A stretch of DNA of 16,787 bases from JALZHR01 sp036389695 (GCA_036389695.1 DASVWG010000039.1:1-16787); one strand, 5' to 3'. Positions 1 to 6,580 are shown, counted from the first letter of the stretch. A program made the numbers and translations. Notes: a model not told the origin generated them from the letters alone.

Positions 1-51
1 CATTTTGTATGGAAATGGAACAAATCTGTCGAGCGATTGAGTCAATCTCTG

Positions 52-270
52 ATAGTGTCCTAAAAGTGTGTCGCTGATAGCCACGTCGTTTACGACGTGG
101 CGACGAAGATTGAGCACCTGAAAAGGGCGTTTCAACGTCCTTCTCAAACAATGCTTTGGCTCAAGCCAAAACAAAAGGACGTTGAAACGCCCTTTCTTTA
201 GTTCGTTTATTCAAACCACGCCGTAAACGACGTGGCTATTTTATTTCCGGCAGCACACTATCAGGACATT
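52..270. repeat. Nested palindromic (MITE-like) element
   Basis: This non-coding stretch is a set of inverted repeats inside one another. The outer ends are imperfect: TAGTGTCCTAAAAGTGTGT at the left resembles the complement of 253-271 at the right. Next come 81-100 and 216-235, two copies of CCACGTCGTTTACGACGTGG, the right one inverted and with one mismatch; the left copy is itself a hairpin with 9-bp arms. Inside these, 122-142 and 175-195 are a perfect 21-bp inverted repeat. At the centre 155-161 and 164-170 (TTTGGCT/AGCCAAA) form a small hairpin. There is no room for a transposase, so it would be a non-autonomous element or a strong RNA/DNA fold-back. The family was not identified. Confidence 0.75.
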
Positions 271-571
271 ACCCAATCTTTCCAGAGACCTGACAGATTT
301 CTCCAGCAAATTGTCGGGTCTCTGGAGAAATCTCACAGATTTCTCTAGTAAGCGAACAGATTTCTCTAGTAAGCGGTCTGATTACTGGAGTAATCGACCT
401 AATTACTGGAGTAATCAATCTGATTACTGGAGTAAGCGGTCTGATTTCTCCAGTAATTGACCTGATTTCTCCAGTAATCAGACCGCTTACTCTGGTAATC
501 TCATAGCTTTTTTCAGTAGGCTGACAGATTACCGGAGTAATCAGACTGATTACCGGAAAGACACGCTCCAT
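269..571 (-). CDS. Possible 7-residue-repeat peptide (doubtful)
   Basis: An open frame of 100 residues starts at an ATG 23 bases downstream of the response-regulator stop and runs through the whole 21-bp array. Its product is therefore built of heptapeptides such as ITGEIRS, LTPVIRL and LTREICS, with isoleucine and threonine at fixed places. In favour of coding: the array never slips out of frame and the gene would be the last of the kinase/regulator operon. Against: the differences between units are mostly not synonymous, the Shine-Dalgarno match (AAAGGC, about 13 bases before the ATG) is poor, other frames are also open, and the repeats are near-palindromic as DNA sites often are. I recognise no family. 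I regard it as more likely a DNA-level repeat than a protein. Confidence 0.22.
   Translation of the reverse strand: MERVFPVISLITPVICQPTEKSYEITRVSGLITGEIRSITGEIRPLTPVIRLITPVIRSITPVIRPLTREICSLTREICEISPETRQFAGEICQVSGKIG
289..561. repeat. 13-unit tandem array of 21-bp repeats
   Basis: Thirteen consecutive units, starting at 289, 310, 331, 352, 373, 394, 415, 436, 457, 478, 499, 520 and 541, keep an exact 21-bp register without a single insertion or deletion although the units differ by many substitutions. The most regular units (373-435) carry GATTACTGGAGTAA, part of the near-palindrome GATTACTGGAGTAATC. Some units carry CTCCAG where others have CTGGAG, so the array also folds back: 373-390 is perfectly complementary to 470-487 (18 bp). 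A 21-bp period is two DNA helical turns and also seven codons, so both an operator array and a repeat protein are possible. It is not a CRISPR array because there are no unique spacers. Confidence 0.85.
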
Positions 572-594
572 GACTGTCGCGTTTCTGCCTTTGT

Positions 595-1377
595 TTAAAA
601 TTTCAGAATCGCTTCCAGATTTTTGCGATAGCGGCGGCTTGAGGCGAGTTCGGTTCCGTTTTGCAGGATGACGGCGAATTCGCCGTTGAAAAGCGGCTGG
701 AGTTCTTTTATTTTCTCGATGCGGACGATGGTCGAACGACGGATGCGGAGGAATTCTGACGGGTTGAGCTTCGTTTCGATGCCGTCCATCGTTTCGCGCA
801 GCAGGTGTTTTTCGCGCCCGTTGTGGATTTCGATGTAGTTGCCGCACGCGCCGATCCAGTCGATTTCATCGACGCCGATAAAGAAAACGCGTCCCGATTC
901 TTTGACCGGGATGCGTTCGAGATAGGCGTGCGGCGCGTTTTGCGTTTCGTTTTTGGCGAGACCGCGCAGAAGGTCGATTAATTCCGGCTCGATTGCCGCA
1001 GTTTGCCGCGCGCCCAGACGGCGGCGAACGCGCTGGAGCGTTTTTTGAAAGCGTTCGGGGTCAATCGGCTTCAAAACGTAATCGAGCGCGCCCGCTTCGA
1101 AAGCCTTTATCGCGTGCTCGTCGTAGGCGGTGACGAAAACGATTTCGGGCAGATTTTCCGCGCCTTTTTTTTCGATGAGCGAGAAGCCGCCCGCGAGCGG
1201 CATCTGGATGTCGAGAAAAACGAGGTCGGGTTTTTCGCTTTCGATTTTGGCGAAGGCTGCCTGCCCGTTCCCGGCTTCGCCCGCGATTTCAAAATCCGCT
1301 TCGCGCTCCAGCAGCCGGCGAATGCCGCGCCGCGCCAGCGGCTCGTCGTCAACGATTAAGACACGAATATTTCGCAT
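595..1377 (-). CDS. LytTR-family response regulator
   Basis: This is a 260-residue cytoplasmic two-component response regulator of the LytR/AlgR (LytTR) type. Residues 4-120 form the receiver domain, with the acidic pair D10/D11, phospho-acceptor D56 (in FLDIQMP), T83 and K103 (in LKPID). Residues about 153-258 form the LytTR DNA-binding domain, recognisable from the IPVKESGRVFFI start, the WIGACGNYIEIH segment, and the FLRIRRSTIVRI and LASSRRYRKNLE blocks. Family knowledge: such regulators bind pairs of direct half-sites about 21 bp apart and activate transcription. It follows the LytS-type kinase gene on the same strand and is surely its partner, but a 180-bp nested palindrome lies in the 219-bp gap. 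The ATG at 1377 has no clear Shine-Dalgarno sequence; it is chosen because the receiver domain begins directly after it. Target genes cannot be read from the sequence. Confidence 0.95.
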   Translation of the reverse strand: MRNIRVLIVDDEPLARRGIRRLLEREADFEIAGEAGNGQAAFAKIESEKPDLVFLDIQMPLAGGFSLIEKKGAENLPEIVFVTAYDEHAIKAFEAGALDYVLKPIDPERFQKTLQRVRRRLGARQTAAIEPELIDLLRGLAKNETQNAPHAYLERIPVKESGRVFFIGVDEIDWIGACGNYIEIHNGREKHLLRETMDGIETKLNPSEFLRIRRSTIVRIEKIKELQPLFNGEFAVILQNGTELASSRRYRKNLEAILKF

Positions 1378-1393
1378 TTTTTATGAAATTTTC

Positions 1394-1574
1394 ACCACAG
1401 AGAGCACAGAGAGCACAGAGGTAATTCAAACAGGATGGACAGGATACACAGGATATTTAAAAATAAACGTTGCGTTTTGTTTTTTTATCCTGTTCATCCT
1501 GTCTATCCTGTTTGAATCGGCGTTTATCTGTGTCCATCCGTAGTTAATTTATCTTTCTCTGTGTTCTCTGTGGT
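1394..1574. repeat. Nested inverted repeat between kinase and regulator
   Basis: Outer arms 1394-1420 (ACCACAGAGAGCACAGAG and onwards) and 1553-1574 are complementary. Inside them 1424-1455 and 1486-1517 form a second inverted repeat made of CAGGAT-like short tandem units, with an AT-rich centre. The two arm pairs are unrelated in sequence, which suggests that one palindrome inserted into another. It fills nearly all of the space between the histidine kinase stop and the response regulator start, so the operon mRNA would contain a long hairpin there. No coding potential was seen. Confidence 0.8.
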
Positions 1575-1596
1575 TCATTTTTCTAATCCAATAATC

Positions 1597-2742
1597 TCAG
1601 TTATTGGCGGCTGAGCGAAAAGGAATCGTCACCTTGACTTCCAAGCCGCCCGCCTGCGGCGAGACGATTTCAAAGCTGTGCCGCGCGCCGTAAAGTTTTT
1701 CGAGCCGCGCCCGCGTGTTGGAAAGCCCGATGCCGCCCGTCTGATTTTTCGTCTCGTTTAAGCCGTCGCCGTCGTCGCGCACCGAAAGCTCGACGTGACC
1801 GTTTTCCCGCCGCGCCCCGACGCAAATCGTTCCGGCTTCGGCGCGCGGCGCGATGCCGTGTTTGATGGCGTTTTCGACCAAAGGCTGGAGAATCAGGTTC
1901 GGCACGAGCGAATCCAGCGTTTCGGCGTCGACATTGAAATCAACCCGCAACCGGTCGTGAAAACGCGTCTGCTCGATTTCCAGATAGCCGCGCAAAAATT
2001 CCAGCTCCTGCCGGAGCGAAACTTCCTGCGCCCTTTCGCTTTTCAGCGCGACGCGCAAAAGCTCGCTCAGACGAATCAGCATTTTGTTGGCGGCGTCGAT
2101 GTCGTCCTGCATCAGGACGGAAATCGTGTTCAGCGTGTTGAAAAGAAAATGCGGGTGAATCTGCATTTTCAGCGCGTCGAGCTGCGACTGCGCCAGCTGC
2201 GCTTCGAGCTGCGCGGCGGCGATTTCGAGCTGCGCCGCGCGGCGTTCGCGCTCGCGGTAACGCCGGTAATAATCGTAAGTTTGCGTCAGCCCGACGATGG
2301 TCAGGTAAAGCAAAAGATTCATGTGAAATTCGGCGACAAAGAAATTTTGAAACAGGCGGACAAGCGAAAAAGACTGGTTCGCGTCGCTGAGCAGGACTTG
2401 CCAGAGAAACGTGTAAACGGCTATCTGCAAAGTCGAAATCACGCTCGCCGTCAAAAGATGAACCGGTAATCTGCGCCAAATCGCCTCGCGCTCAAGCGGA
2501 AAACGCTGCGCCAGATAAATCACCAGCGGCGTCAGCGTCGCCCAGATGTAAGAGCAGATAATCCACGGCAGGAATACTCTCTCGAAAGACGACGGTCTGC
2601 CGACGTAGGCGTAGTTCAGATAAGCCTGAAGCGAAAAAAACAGCGCCAAAAGCGTCCAGGCGGCGAAGATTACAAAACCTTTGCGCCACGCGCGGCGCAA
2701 AAAAGATTTTTTATCGGCATTGTTTTGGTCGTTCGGCGACAT
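1597..2742 (-). CDS. LytS-type sensor histidine kinase, 4 TM segments
   Basis: A 381-residue inner-membrane histidine kinase of the LytS/YehU class (His_kinase domain followed by an HATPase_c domain). Four hydrophobic segments lie at about 22-47, 56-80, 93-118 and 134-156. A charged, Ala/Gln/Glu-rich coiled coil follows at about 160-192. The phosphorylation motif is QIHPHFLFNTLN with H198 as the likely phosphorylated histidine. The N box is LVENAIKHG (N291), with glycine boxes DDGDG (323-327) and GIGLSNTRARL (337-347). There is no recognisable periplasmic sensor domain, so the membrane helices themselves probably sense the signal. The ATG at 2742 has AAGG five bases upstream. The stop codon overlaps a 7-bp hairpin (1588-1594 with 1601-1607). 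The gene is transcribed ahead of the LytTR regulator, its evident partner. The signal is unknown. Confidence 0.95.
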   Translation of the reverse strand: MSPNDQNNADKKSFLRRAWRKGFVIFAAWTLLALFFSLQAYLNYAYVGRPSSFERVFLPWIICSYIWATLTPLVIYLAQRFPLEREAIWRRLPVHLLTASVISTLQIAVYTFLWQVLLSDANQSFSLVRLFQNFFVAEFHMNLLLYLTIVGLTQTYDYYRRYRERERRAAQLEIAAAQLEAQLAQSQLDALKMQIHPHFLFNTLNTISVLMQDDIDAANKMLIRLSELLRVALKSERAQEVSLRQELEFLRGYLEIEQTRFHDRLRVDFNVDAETLDSLVPNLILQPLVENAIKHGIAPRAEAGTICVGARRENGHVELSVRDDGDGLNETKNQTGGIGLSNTRARLEKLYGARHSFEIVSPQAGGLEVKVTIPFRSAANN

Positions 2743-2785
2743 ACAGCCTTATTATTACTCTCAAAAGCGGCGGAAAAGCAAATTT

Positions 2786-2859
2786 AACTGATAACTGATA
2801 ACTGATAACTGATAGTTTTTCTTCCACTATCAGTTATCAGTTATCAACTATCAACTATT
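2786..2859. repeat. ATAACTG short tandem repeat with fold-back
   Basis: About four tandem 7-bp units (AACTGAT/ATAACTG) at 2786-2815 are followed, after a 10-base loop, by their complement at 2826-2859, giving a long imperfect hairpin. It lies in the divergent gap between the histidine kinase and the nuclease, near the start of the kinase and upstream of the nuclease promoter candidate. It has the same style as the other nested repeats of the window. It could insulate the two promoters; no function is shown. Confidence 0.7.
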
Positions 2860-2866
2860 AAAAGTC

Positions 2867-2895
2867 TTGACTTGCCCGCCTAAGTATTCAATACT
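2867..2895 (+). promoter_or_regulatory. Candidate sigma-70-type promoter for nuclease
   Basis: TTGACT (2867-2872), a 17-bp spacer, then AATACT (2890-2895) make a reasonable -35/-10 pair pointing at the endonuclease gene. It would give a leader of about 125 bases. The -10 matches the TATAAT consensus at four of six positions. No other pair of this quality was found in the gap, but the call rests on consensus matching only. Confidence 0.4.
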
Positions 2896-2926
2896 CGATG
2901 CTGATTTTTTAAATCGTTCGATTCTA

Positions 2927-2983
2927 ACCGGTTTACTTTTCACCGGTTCGCTTTTAGCGTATTTGCTCGCTCCCTGAGCAAAT
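2927..2983 (+). promoter_or_regulatory. Direct repeat and hairpin in nuclease leader
   Basis: ACCGGTTTACTTTT (2927-2940) is repeated 15 bp later as ACCGGTTCGCTTTT (2942-2955). Each copy holds the palindrome ACCGGT. Just downstream, ATTTGCTC (2961-2968) and GAGCAAAT (2976-2983) form a perfect 8-bp inverted repeat with a 7-base loop. Together they occupy the region between the promoter candidate and the start of the nuclease gene, so they could be a repressor operator pair or a leader RNA structure. No known regulator site is recognised. Confidence 0.4.
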
Positions 2984-3028
2984 CATTTAACCAATCAACG
3001 GCAATATCTTGCCCATAAAGGAAAATTT

Positions 3029-4306
3029 ATGCAGAAAATAAACAATCAAAATTTGTTTGGTCGTCTGTCCGTGTCTTTGCAGAGCGGATTCTTCTTTTGT
3101 TTTTTCGCCATCGTCGGCTTAACCGGAGTTTTCGCGCAAACGAACGAAGGTTTCGAAGCGGGCGGAAAAACTTCTTACGCGGCTGCCAGCGTCACGCTCT
3201 CGTCGGGAAGCTGGTATCTGGACGACGCGCTGATAGGCAATCTGTCCGGCGACGCCAAGCTCGGCGCGTATTCGGCGCGCGTCCGCAACACCGGCAAAGT
3301 GAGTATGAATTTCAACGTCTCAAACGCCGGAACAATCGCCGTCAGCCACGCGCTTTACGGCACGGACGCTTCTTCAAGCTGGGAATTGTGGCAGTCAACC
3401 GACAGCGGCGCGAACTGGACGAAAGTCGGCTCGACCGTCATGACCAGTTCGACGACGCTTTCGACCGCTTATTTCACCATCAACACGGCGAGCGCCGTCC
3501 GTTTCGAGATTCGCAAAACATCGGGCGGCACAAACCGCATCAATCTCGAAGACATCTCGATTTCCAATAATCCCAATTCGACCTCGGTTCATTTAACGAT
3601 GGGCAATCCGTCAAACGCCGTGACCGACACCGGTTACCCGGCAAATTATCTGATGGAAAAAAACCAGTATGTTTTGTCCTACGCCCGCGACAACGGCACG
3701 CCGAACTGGGTTTCGTGGCATCTCGATTCGTCGTGGCTCGGCACGACGCCGCGTCAGGACGATTTTCGCGGCGACAGCACGCTGCCGAGCGGCTGGTATA
3801 AAGTCGTCAGCACGAGCTACACGGGTTCGGGCTACGACCGCGGGCATATGTGTCCGAGCGCCGACCGGACTCTGACCGTCGCGGATAATTCTTCGACGTT
3901 CCTGATGACGAATATGGTTCCGCAGACGGCGGACAACAACCGCATCACCTGGGAAGGACTGGAAGAATACGCCCGTAACCTGGTAACGACCAACGGCAGC
4001 GAGCTTTACATTATTTCCGGCACTTACGGCAACGCCGGAACAATAAATTCCGGTCATATCGTCGTGCCGACTTACACGTGGAAAGTCATCATCGTCCTGT
4101 CGTCGGGCACGAACGACGTTTCGCGCGTCACTTCTTCCACCAGAACCATCGCCGTCTGGGTGCCGAATCAAACCGGCATCAACAGCGATTGGAAAACCTA
4201 TCGCGTCAGCGTCGATTACGTCGAATTGATGACCGGCTACGATTTTTTCACCAACGTCACCGACGCCACGGAAGCCGCGATTGAAGCCGTCACGGATAGC
4301 TTGTAA
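3029..4306 (+). CDS. Secreted DNA/RNA non-specific endonuclease
   Basis: This 425-residue protein is an exported His-Me-finger (NUC1/Serratia-type) nuclease that would degrade extracellular DNA and RNA. A signal peptide covers residues 1-36, with a hydrophobic core FFFCFFAIVGLTGV and probable cleavage after VFA. Residues about 40-185 look like a beta-rich carbohydrate- or surface-binding type sandwich. The nuclease domain is about 190-425. It carries YDRGHMCPSADR with catalytic H273, then TNMVPQ, the metal-binding N304 (by alignment to the Serratia enzyme motif N-x-x-x-W) and E312 in WEGLEEY. All key residues are present. AAGGA six bases before the ATG supports the start. The gene stands alone on the plus strand, converging with the small hydrophilic genes downstream. 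It may serve nutrient scavenging together with the secreted proteases of the window, but its promoter region lacks their shared motif. Confidence 0.93.
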   Translation: MQKINNQNLFGRLSVSLQSGFFFCFFAIVGLTGVFAQTNEGFEAGGKTSYAAASVTLSSGSWYLDDALIGNLSGDAKLGAYSARVRNTGKVSMNFNVSNAGTIAVSHALYGTDASSSWELWQSTDSGANWTKVGSTVMTSSTTLSTAYFTINTASAVRFEIRKTSGGTNRINLEDISISNNPNSTSVHLTMGNPSNAVTDTGYPANYLMEKNQYVLSYARDNGTPNWVSWHLDSSWLGTTPRQDDFRGDSTLPSGWYKVVSTSYTGSGYDRGHMCPSADRTLTVADNSSTFLMTNMVPQTADNNRITWEGLEEYARNLVTTNGSELYIISGTYGNAGTINSGHIVVPTYTWKVIIVLSSGTNDVSRVTSSTRTIAVWVPNQTGINSDWKTYRVSVDYVELMTGYDFFTNVTDATEAAIEAVTDSL

Positions 4307-4332
4307 AAAAATAAATCGGACGTTGAAAAACA

Positions 4333-4525
4333 AATGTAGGGGCAGGTCTCGTGCCTGCCCAATGAGCGTAGCGAATAGGCGTTAAATAATTTAGCCACGA
4401 AATTTCACGAAAGAACGCGAAATAAATCATAAAAATATTTCGTGTCTTTTTCGTGTTTTTTCGTGGCTAATCTTTTTTCGCGCTGCCAGCGCTCATCGGG
4501 CAGGCACAAGACCTGCCCCTACATT
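4333..4525. repeat. Composite palindromic element, copy 1
   Basis: The outer arms are TGTAGGGGCAGGTCTCGTGC and onwards (4335-4368) and their complement ending at 4523. The inner arms, from about 4391 (TTAGCCACGAAATTTC) and ending at about 4470, are an unrelated palindrome built of CACGAAA-like units. The whole unit recurs in inverted orientation at 9922-10112 with only small differences, mainly at the junctions between outer and inner arms. It sits between two converging genes and may also act as a transcription terminator. There is no protein-coding content. Confidence 0.9.
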
Positions 4526-4540
4526 CTTTGTTGCGGCAAA

Positions 4541-4690
4541 TTATTTTTTCGTCACGTCGCTCTCTGCTCGTCCCTGACGTTTATTCGGGTCGTTTTCTTC
4601 AACTGTGCCGCCGCTTGATGCTTCGTGCATTCGTTGATTTTTTTTGTTTTTGTCCTCGCCGTCTTTTTTCTGGCGTTTCTTTTCCGACAT
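4541..4690 (-). CDS. Small hydrophilic Lys/Asp-rich protein (49 aa)
   Basis: A 49-residue product beginning MSEKKRQKKDGEDKN and ending SDVTKK. It is charged throughout, lacks hydrophobic stretches, cysteine, tryptophan and aromatic residues, and is surely disordered. Its start is supported by a very strong Shine-Dalgarno sequence GGAGGAGG, formed by the Gly-rich last codons of the gene in front of it; only two bases separate that stop codon from this ATG. It is the last gene of a three-gene run on the minus strand (baeRF-like, then two mini-genes). I recognise no family. A role as a small stress-protection or nucleic-acid-binding protein is only a guess from composition. The ribosome-binding site and tight spacing make it likely to be translated. 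Confidence 0.65.
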   Translation of the reverse strand: MSEKKRQKKDGEDKNKKNQRMHEASSGGTVEENDPNKRQGRAESDVTKK

Positions 4691-4692
4691 TT

Positions 4693-4836
4693 TTATTTTC
4701 CTCCTCCGCTGCCGCTTTTCTTTTGTCGCTGCGTCGCCAGATTTTGCTTGTCGGGCGATTTTTCGACTTTCTGCGACCGCATATTTTGCGAGTCTTTATT
4801 CTCGCTCGATTTTTTCTGGTTTTGTTTTTCCGCCAT
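4693..4836 (-). CDS. Small hydrophilic Lys/Gln/Ser-rich protein (47 aa)
   Basis: A 47-residue product beginning MAEKQNQKKSSENKD and ending KKSGSGGGK: basic, low in complexity, without aromatic residues, and predicted disordered. An excellent Shine-Dalgarno sequence AAGGAGG lies five bases before the ATG and is made by the last codons (Lys-Gln-Gly-Gly) of the baeRF-like gene. One base separates the stop codon of that gene from this start, so translation is probably coupled. The Ser-Gly-Ser-Gly-Gly-Gly end in turn encodes the ribosome-binding site of the next mini-gene. It shares the MxEKxxQKK beginning with its neighbour (MAEKQNQKK and MSEKKRQKK), which hints at a duplication. No family is recognised. 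Confidence 0.68.
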   Translation of the reverse strand: MAEKQNQKKSSENKDSQNMRSQKVEKSPDKQNLATQRQKKSGSGGGK

Positions 4837-4837
4837 T

Positions 4838-5995
4838 TTAACCTCCTTGTTTCGCGTGATTGGCAGGCGTCGCCGTCATCGTGTAACGCAGGAGAGCGCC
4901 GACGCCGCCGTAATCCTTCAGCAGATTTTCGTCTTCGATAAACGCGATATTGTCAGCCGAAGCGAGCGCCTGCCGGACAAGCTCGTCGACGACTTCTTCG
5001 GATTCCTGCGCGTTCGGCACTTCGTCTTCCTCGCCGGGCGCGTAAGCTTCCAGAACTTTTGCGACTTTTTTGCGATTGTAGCGAATCACGTCCAGATTCG
5101 CGCTCAGATATAGCTCCTGCACCTGACCGTTTTGCAGCGCTTCGAGCGTTTTTTCCACGCCGACCACGCCCAAGCCGCCGTCGTAATTTTGTTCGAGCAG
5201 CTTTTCGATTTTTTCCATATCGTTGACGGTATTGTATTTTTGAATCGCCACCTGCGTCGCTTCAAACAATTCGTCTTCGGAAGTGGTGACCGGCAGATTC
5301 AAAACGTCAATCACTTTTTCTTCCAGTTCCTTCGACATTTCCGCCCGCAGAATCGGGATGATTACCGATTCGTTGCCGCAGAGAATAATCCGCTTGACGC
5401 CGTCTTCGCGGACGATTTTTTCCATCTCCTCAAGGCACTCTTTGGCGTGCTGCTTGTGAAAATTGTCGATGTGGCGCTGGTAGCGCATCTGCGACCATCC
5501 GCCGACTTCCGTGCGATTCGTTTTCGTGCTCTGAATTTCCTCGCGCGTAAAAGTTTTTCCGCGCCCGTAGACGTAAATCTGCGCCTGATTCGTGTCCGCC
5601 AAAAGAACCGCGTAGCGCGGGTAACGGTCGCGTAAATGCGCCAAAGGATAAAGATGCGGGCGGTCGGAGACGAAAAAGTAATCTTCGTCAACCGGCATAT
5701 CCAGCTCGACGGTTTCGAAAAAATCGTCGGCAGCCGCGCAGGCAAAAATCGCCACGCCCTGCGCCGTCGGTCGAACCGTTTCGAGATACTCCAGAATTTT
5801 TTTCGCGTCGCGGTCGAAGCTTTCGCGCTCGGAAGTTTCCTCGGCGTAATTTTTCGCGGCTTCGCTCAATTGCGTTCTGACGTAAACGTCAAAAGTTCTT
5901 TGCCCGTTTTCGTTGACCTGCGCGTTCAGATAAAAATTCAGAAACGGAAAACCGGTCGGCTCGAATCCGGCAAGTTTTTGCAGTAAATTTTTCAT
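4838..5995 (-). CDS. Vms1/baeRF-family peptidyl-tRNA hydrolase relative
   Basis: A 385-residue cytoplasmic protein resembling the bacterial archaeo-eukaryotic release factor (baeRF) / Vms1-Ankzf1 group. These are relatives of eRF1 thought to release nascent chains from peptidyl-tRNA on stalled ribosomes. The N-terminal part (to about 150) is alpha/beta. The loop motif TEVGGWSQMRYQRHIDNFH has G165, G166, W167, S168 and Q169 in the place of the GGQ/GSQ catalytic loop, with conserved R171, Q173, R174 and H175 after it. An alpha/beta domain (about 180-280, with RIILCGNES) and an eL30-like C-terminal part (YDGGLGVVGVEKTLEAL, then VQELYLSANL) follow, as in eRF1 folds. GAGGG eight bases before the ATG supports the start. 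It lies 73 bases after the hemerythrin gene, past a hairpin, and is coupled to two mini-genes. The exact baeRF subfamily and activity are not proven. Confidence 0.8.
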   Translation of the reverse strand: MKNLLQKLAGFEPTGFPFLNFYLNAQVNENGQRTFDVYVRTQLSEAAKNYAEETSERESFDRDAKKILEYLETVRPTAQGVAIFACAAADDFFETVELDMPVDEDYFFVSDRPHLYPLAHLRDRYPRYAVLLADTNQAQIYVYGRGKTFTREEIQSTKTNRTEVGGWSQMRYQRHIDNFHKQHAKECLEEMEKIVREDGVKRIILCGNESVIIPILRAEMSKELEEKVIDVLNLPVTTSEDELFEATQVAIQKYNTVNDMEKIEKLLEQNYDGGLGVVGVEKTLEALQNGQVQELYLSANLDVIRYNRKKVAKVLEAYAPGEEDEVPNAQESEEVVDELVRQALASADNIAFIEDENLLKDYGGVGALLRYTMTATPANHAKQGG

Positions 5996-6015
5996 AAGTT
6001 TTCCCTCAAATTAAA

Positions 6016-6047
6016 AGCGTGTGAAAAATCTTTTTTTTTCACACGCT
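6016..6047 (-). terminator. Hairpin after hemerythrin gene
   Basis: AGCGTGTGAAAAA (6016-6028) pairs with 6035-6047 in a perfect 13-bp stem with a 6-base loop. On the minus strand the stem is followed by TTTT, so it looks like a rho-independent terminator or attenuator between the hemerythrin gene and the baeRF-like gene. As no other good promoter is seen in the 73-base gap, partial read-through may feed the downstream genes. Confidence 0.6.
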
Positions 6048-6068
6048 CGGTTGTTTTCTCGTTTAAAT

Positions 6069-6530
6069 TTAAGCCGAAGCGATGCGGCTCGTGCCGCCGG
6101 CTTCTCCTTTAAAGGCTTCGATTTCGCTGCCCATCGTTTCCAGCGTCGCTTCGCCCAGGAGCTCTTCGGCTTTCGGAAACATCTCGGTTTCTTCTTCTTC
6201 GACGTGATGCTGGACGCTTTCTTTAAGCTCCGCCAGCAAGTCCTGAAATTCTTCGTCGCCCGGATTCAAGCCGGTCATATCTTCCAAAAGCTGTTTGACC
6301 TCGTCGTGTTCCGAATAGGCTTCTTCGGTCAATTCCTCGGTGTCTTCAAACTGTTCCATCGCCGGATAAAAGATTTGTTCTTCGGCTTCGGCGTGCACCG
6401 TTAAAGAATTTTTTAATTTTTGAAAAGTTGCGTTATAAGAACCGGCGGTATCGCCGCTCGCGCCTTCCAGCTCGGCAATCAGGCTGTCCACTTCGCGATG
6501 GTCTTGTTTTAAAAGCTCCGTTGCGTTCAT
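6069..6530 (-). CDS. Hemerythrin HHE cation-binding domain protein
   Basis: A 153-residue cytoplasmic four-helix protein of the hemerythrin HHE family, expected to hold a non-haem di-iron centre and act in oxygen, nitric-oxide or iron-stress handling. Probable ligands are H11 (KQDHREVD), H46 and E50 (VHAEAEEQIFYP), H75 (SEHDEVK), and H109 with E113 (QHHVEEEETEMFP). The five-histidine/two-acid pattern is complete. The short acidic protein is the usual single-domain length. The start at 6530 is chosen because AAGGAGA lies seven bases before it; the frame is open further upstream, but that part overlaps a sigma-54 promoter candidate and is not conserved in style. The gene heads a minus-strand run leading to the baeRF-like gene and two mini-genes, and is divergent from a small hydrophilic gene that also has a sigma-54-type promoter. 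Confidence 0.92.
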   Translation of the reverse strand: MNATELLKQDHREVDSLIAELEGASGDTAGSYNATFQKLKNSLTVHAEAEEQIFYPAMEQFEDTEELTEEAYSEHDEVKQLLEDMTGLNPGDEEFQDLLAELKESVQHHVEEEETEMFPKAEELLGEATLETMGSEIEAFKGEAGGTSRIASA

Positions 6531-6580
6531 TGTCTGTCTCCTTAAAAAATATAAATTTTTGCTTGTGAAAGATTGCCGAT

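Noticed and set aside
52..270. Assignment of the outer ends to a named insertion-sequence family
   Set aside because: The ends look transposon-like, but I could not match them to a family with confidence and no transposase lies in the window.
289..561. CRISPR array
   Set aside because: Units are contiguous 21-bp repeats without unique spacers, and there are no cas genes nearby.
571..847. Upstream extension of the repeat-peptide frame into the response regulator
   Set aside because: This part is out of frame with the LytTR domain on the same strand and reads as an Arg/Pro-rich string. Only the section from the ATG at 571 could be a gene.
2942..2958. GG-N10-GC spacing upstream of the nuclease (a fourth sigma-54 promoter)
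   Set aside because: The bases around the GC do not match TTGCA and those after GG do not match CAC. The spacing alone is expected by chance.
2979..3010. TATCTT at 3005-3010 as a protease-type -10 for the nuclease gene
   Set aside because: No ACTTGAG pair lies nine bases upstream, and the leader would be only about a dozen bases, overlapping the ribosome-binding site.
4528..5113. Overlapping plus-strand open frames rich in Phe, Leu and Arg
   Set aside because: They are the complement of the two mini-genes and of the end of the baeRF-like gene, which have strong ribosome-binding sites and sensible composition. The plus-strand frames have neither.
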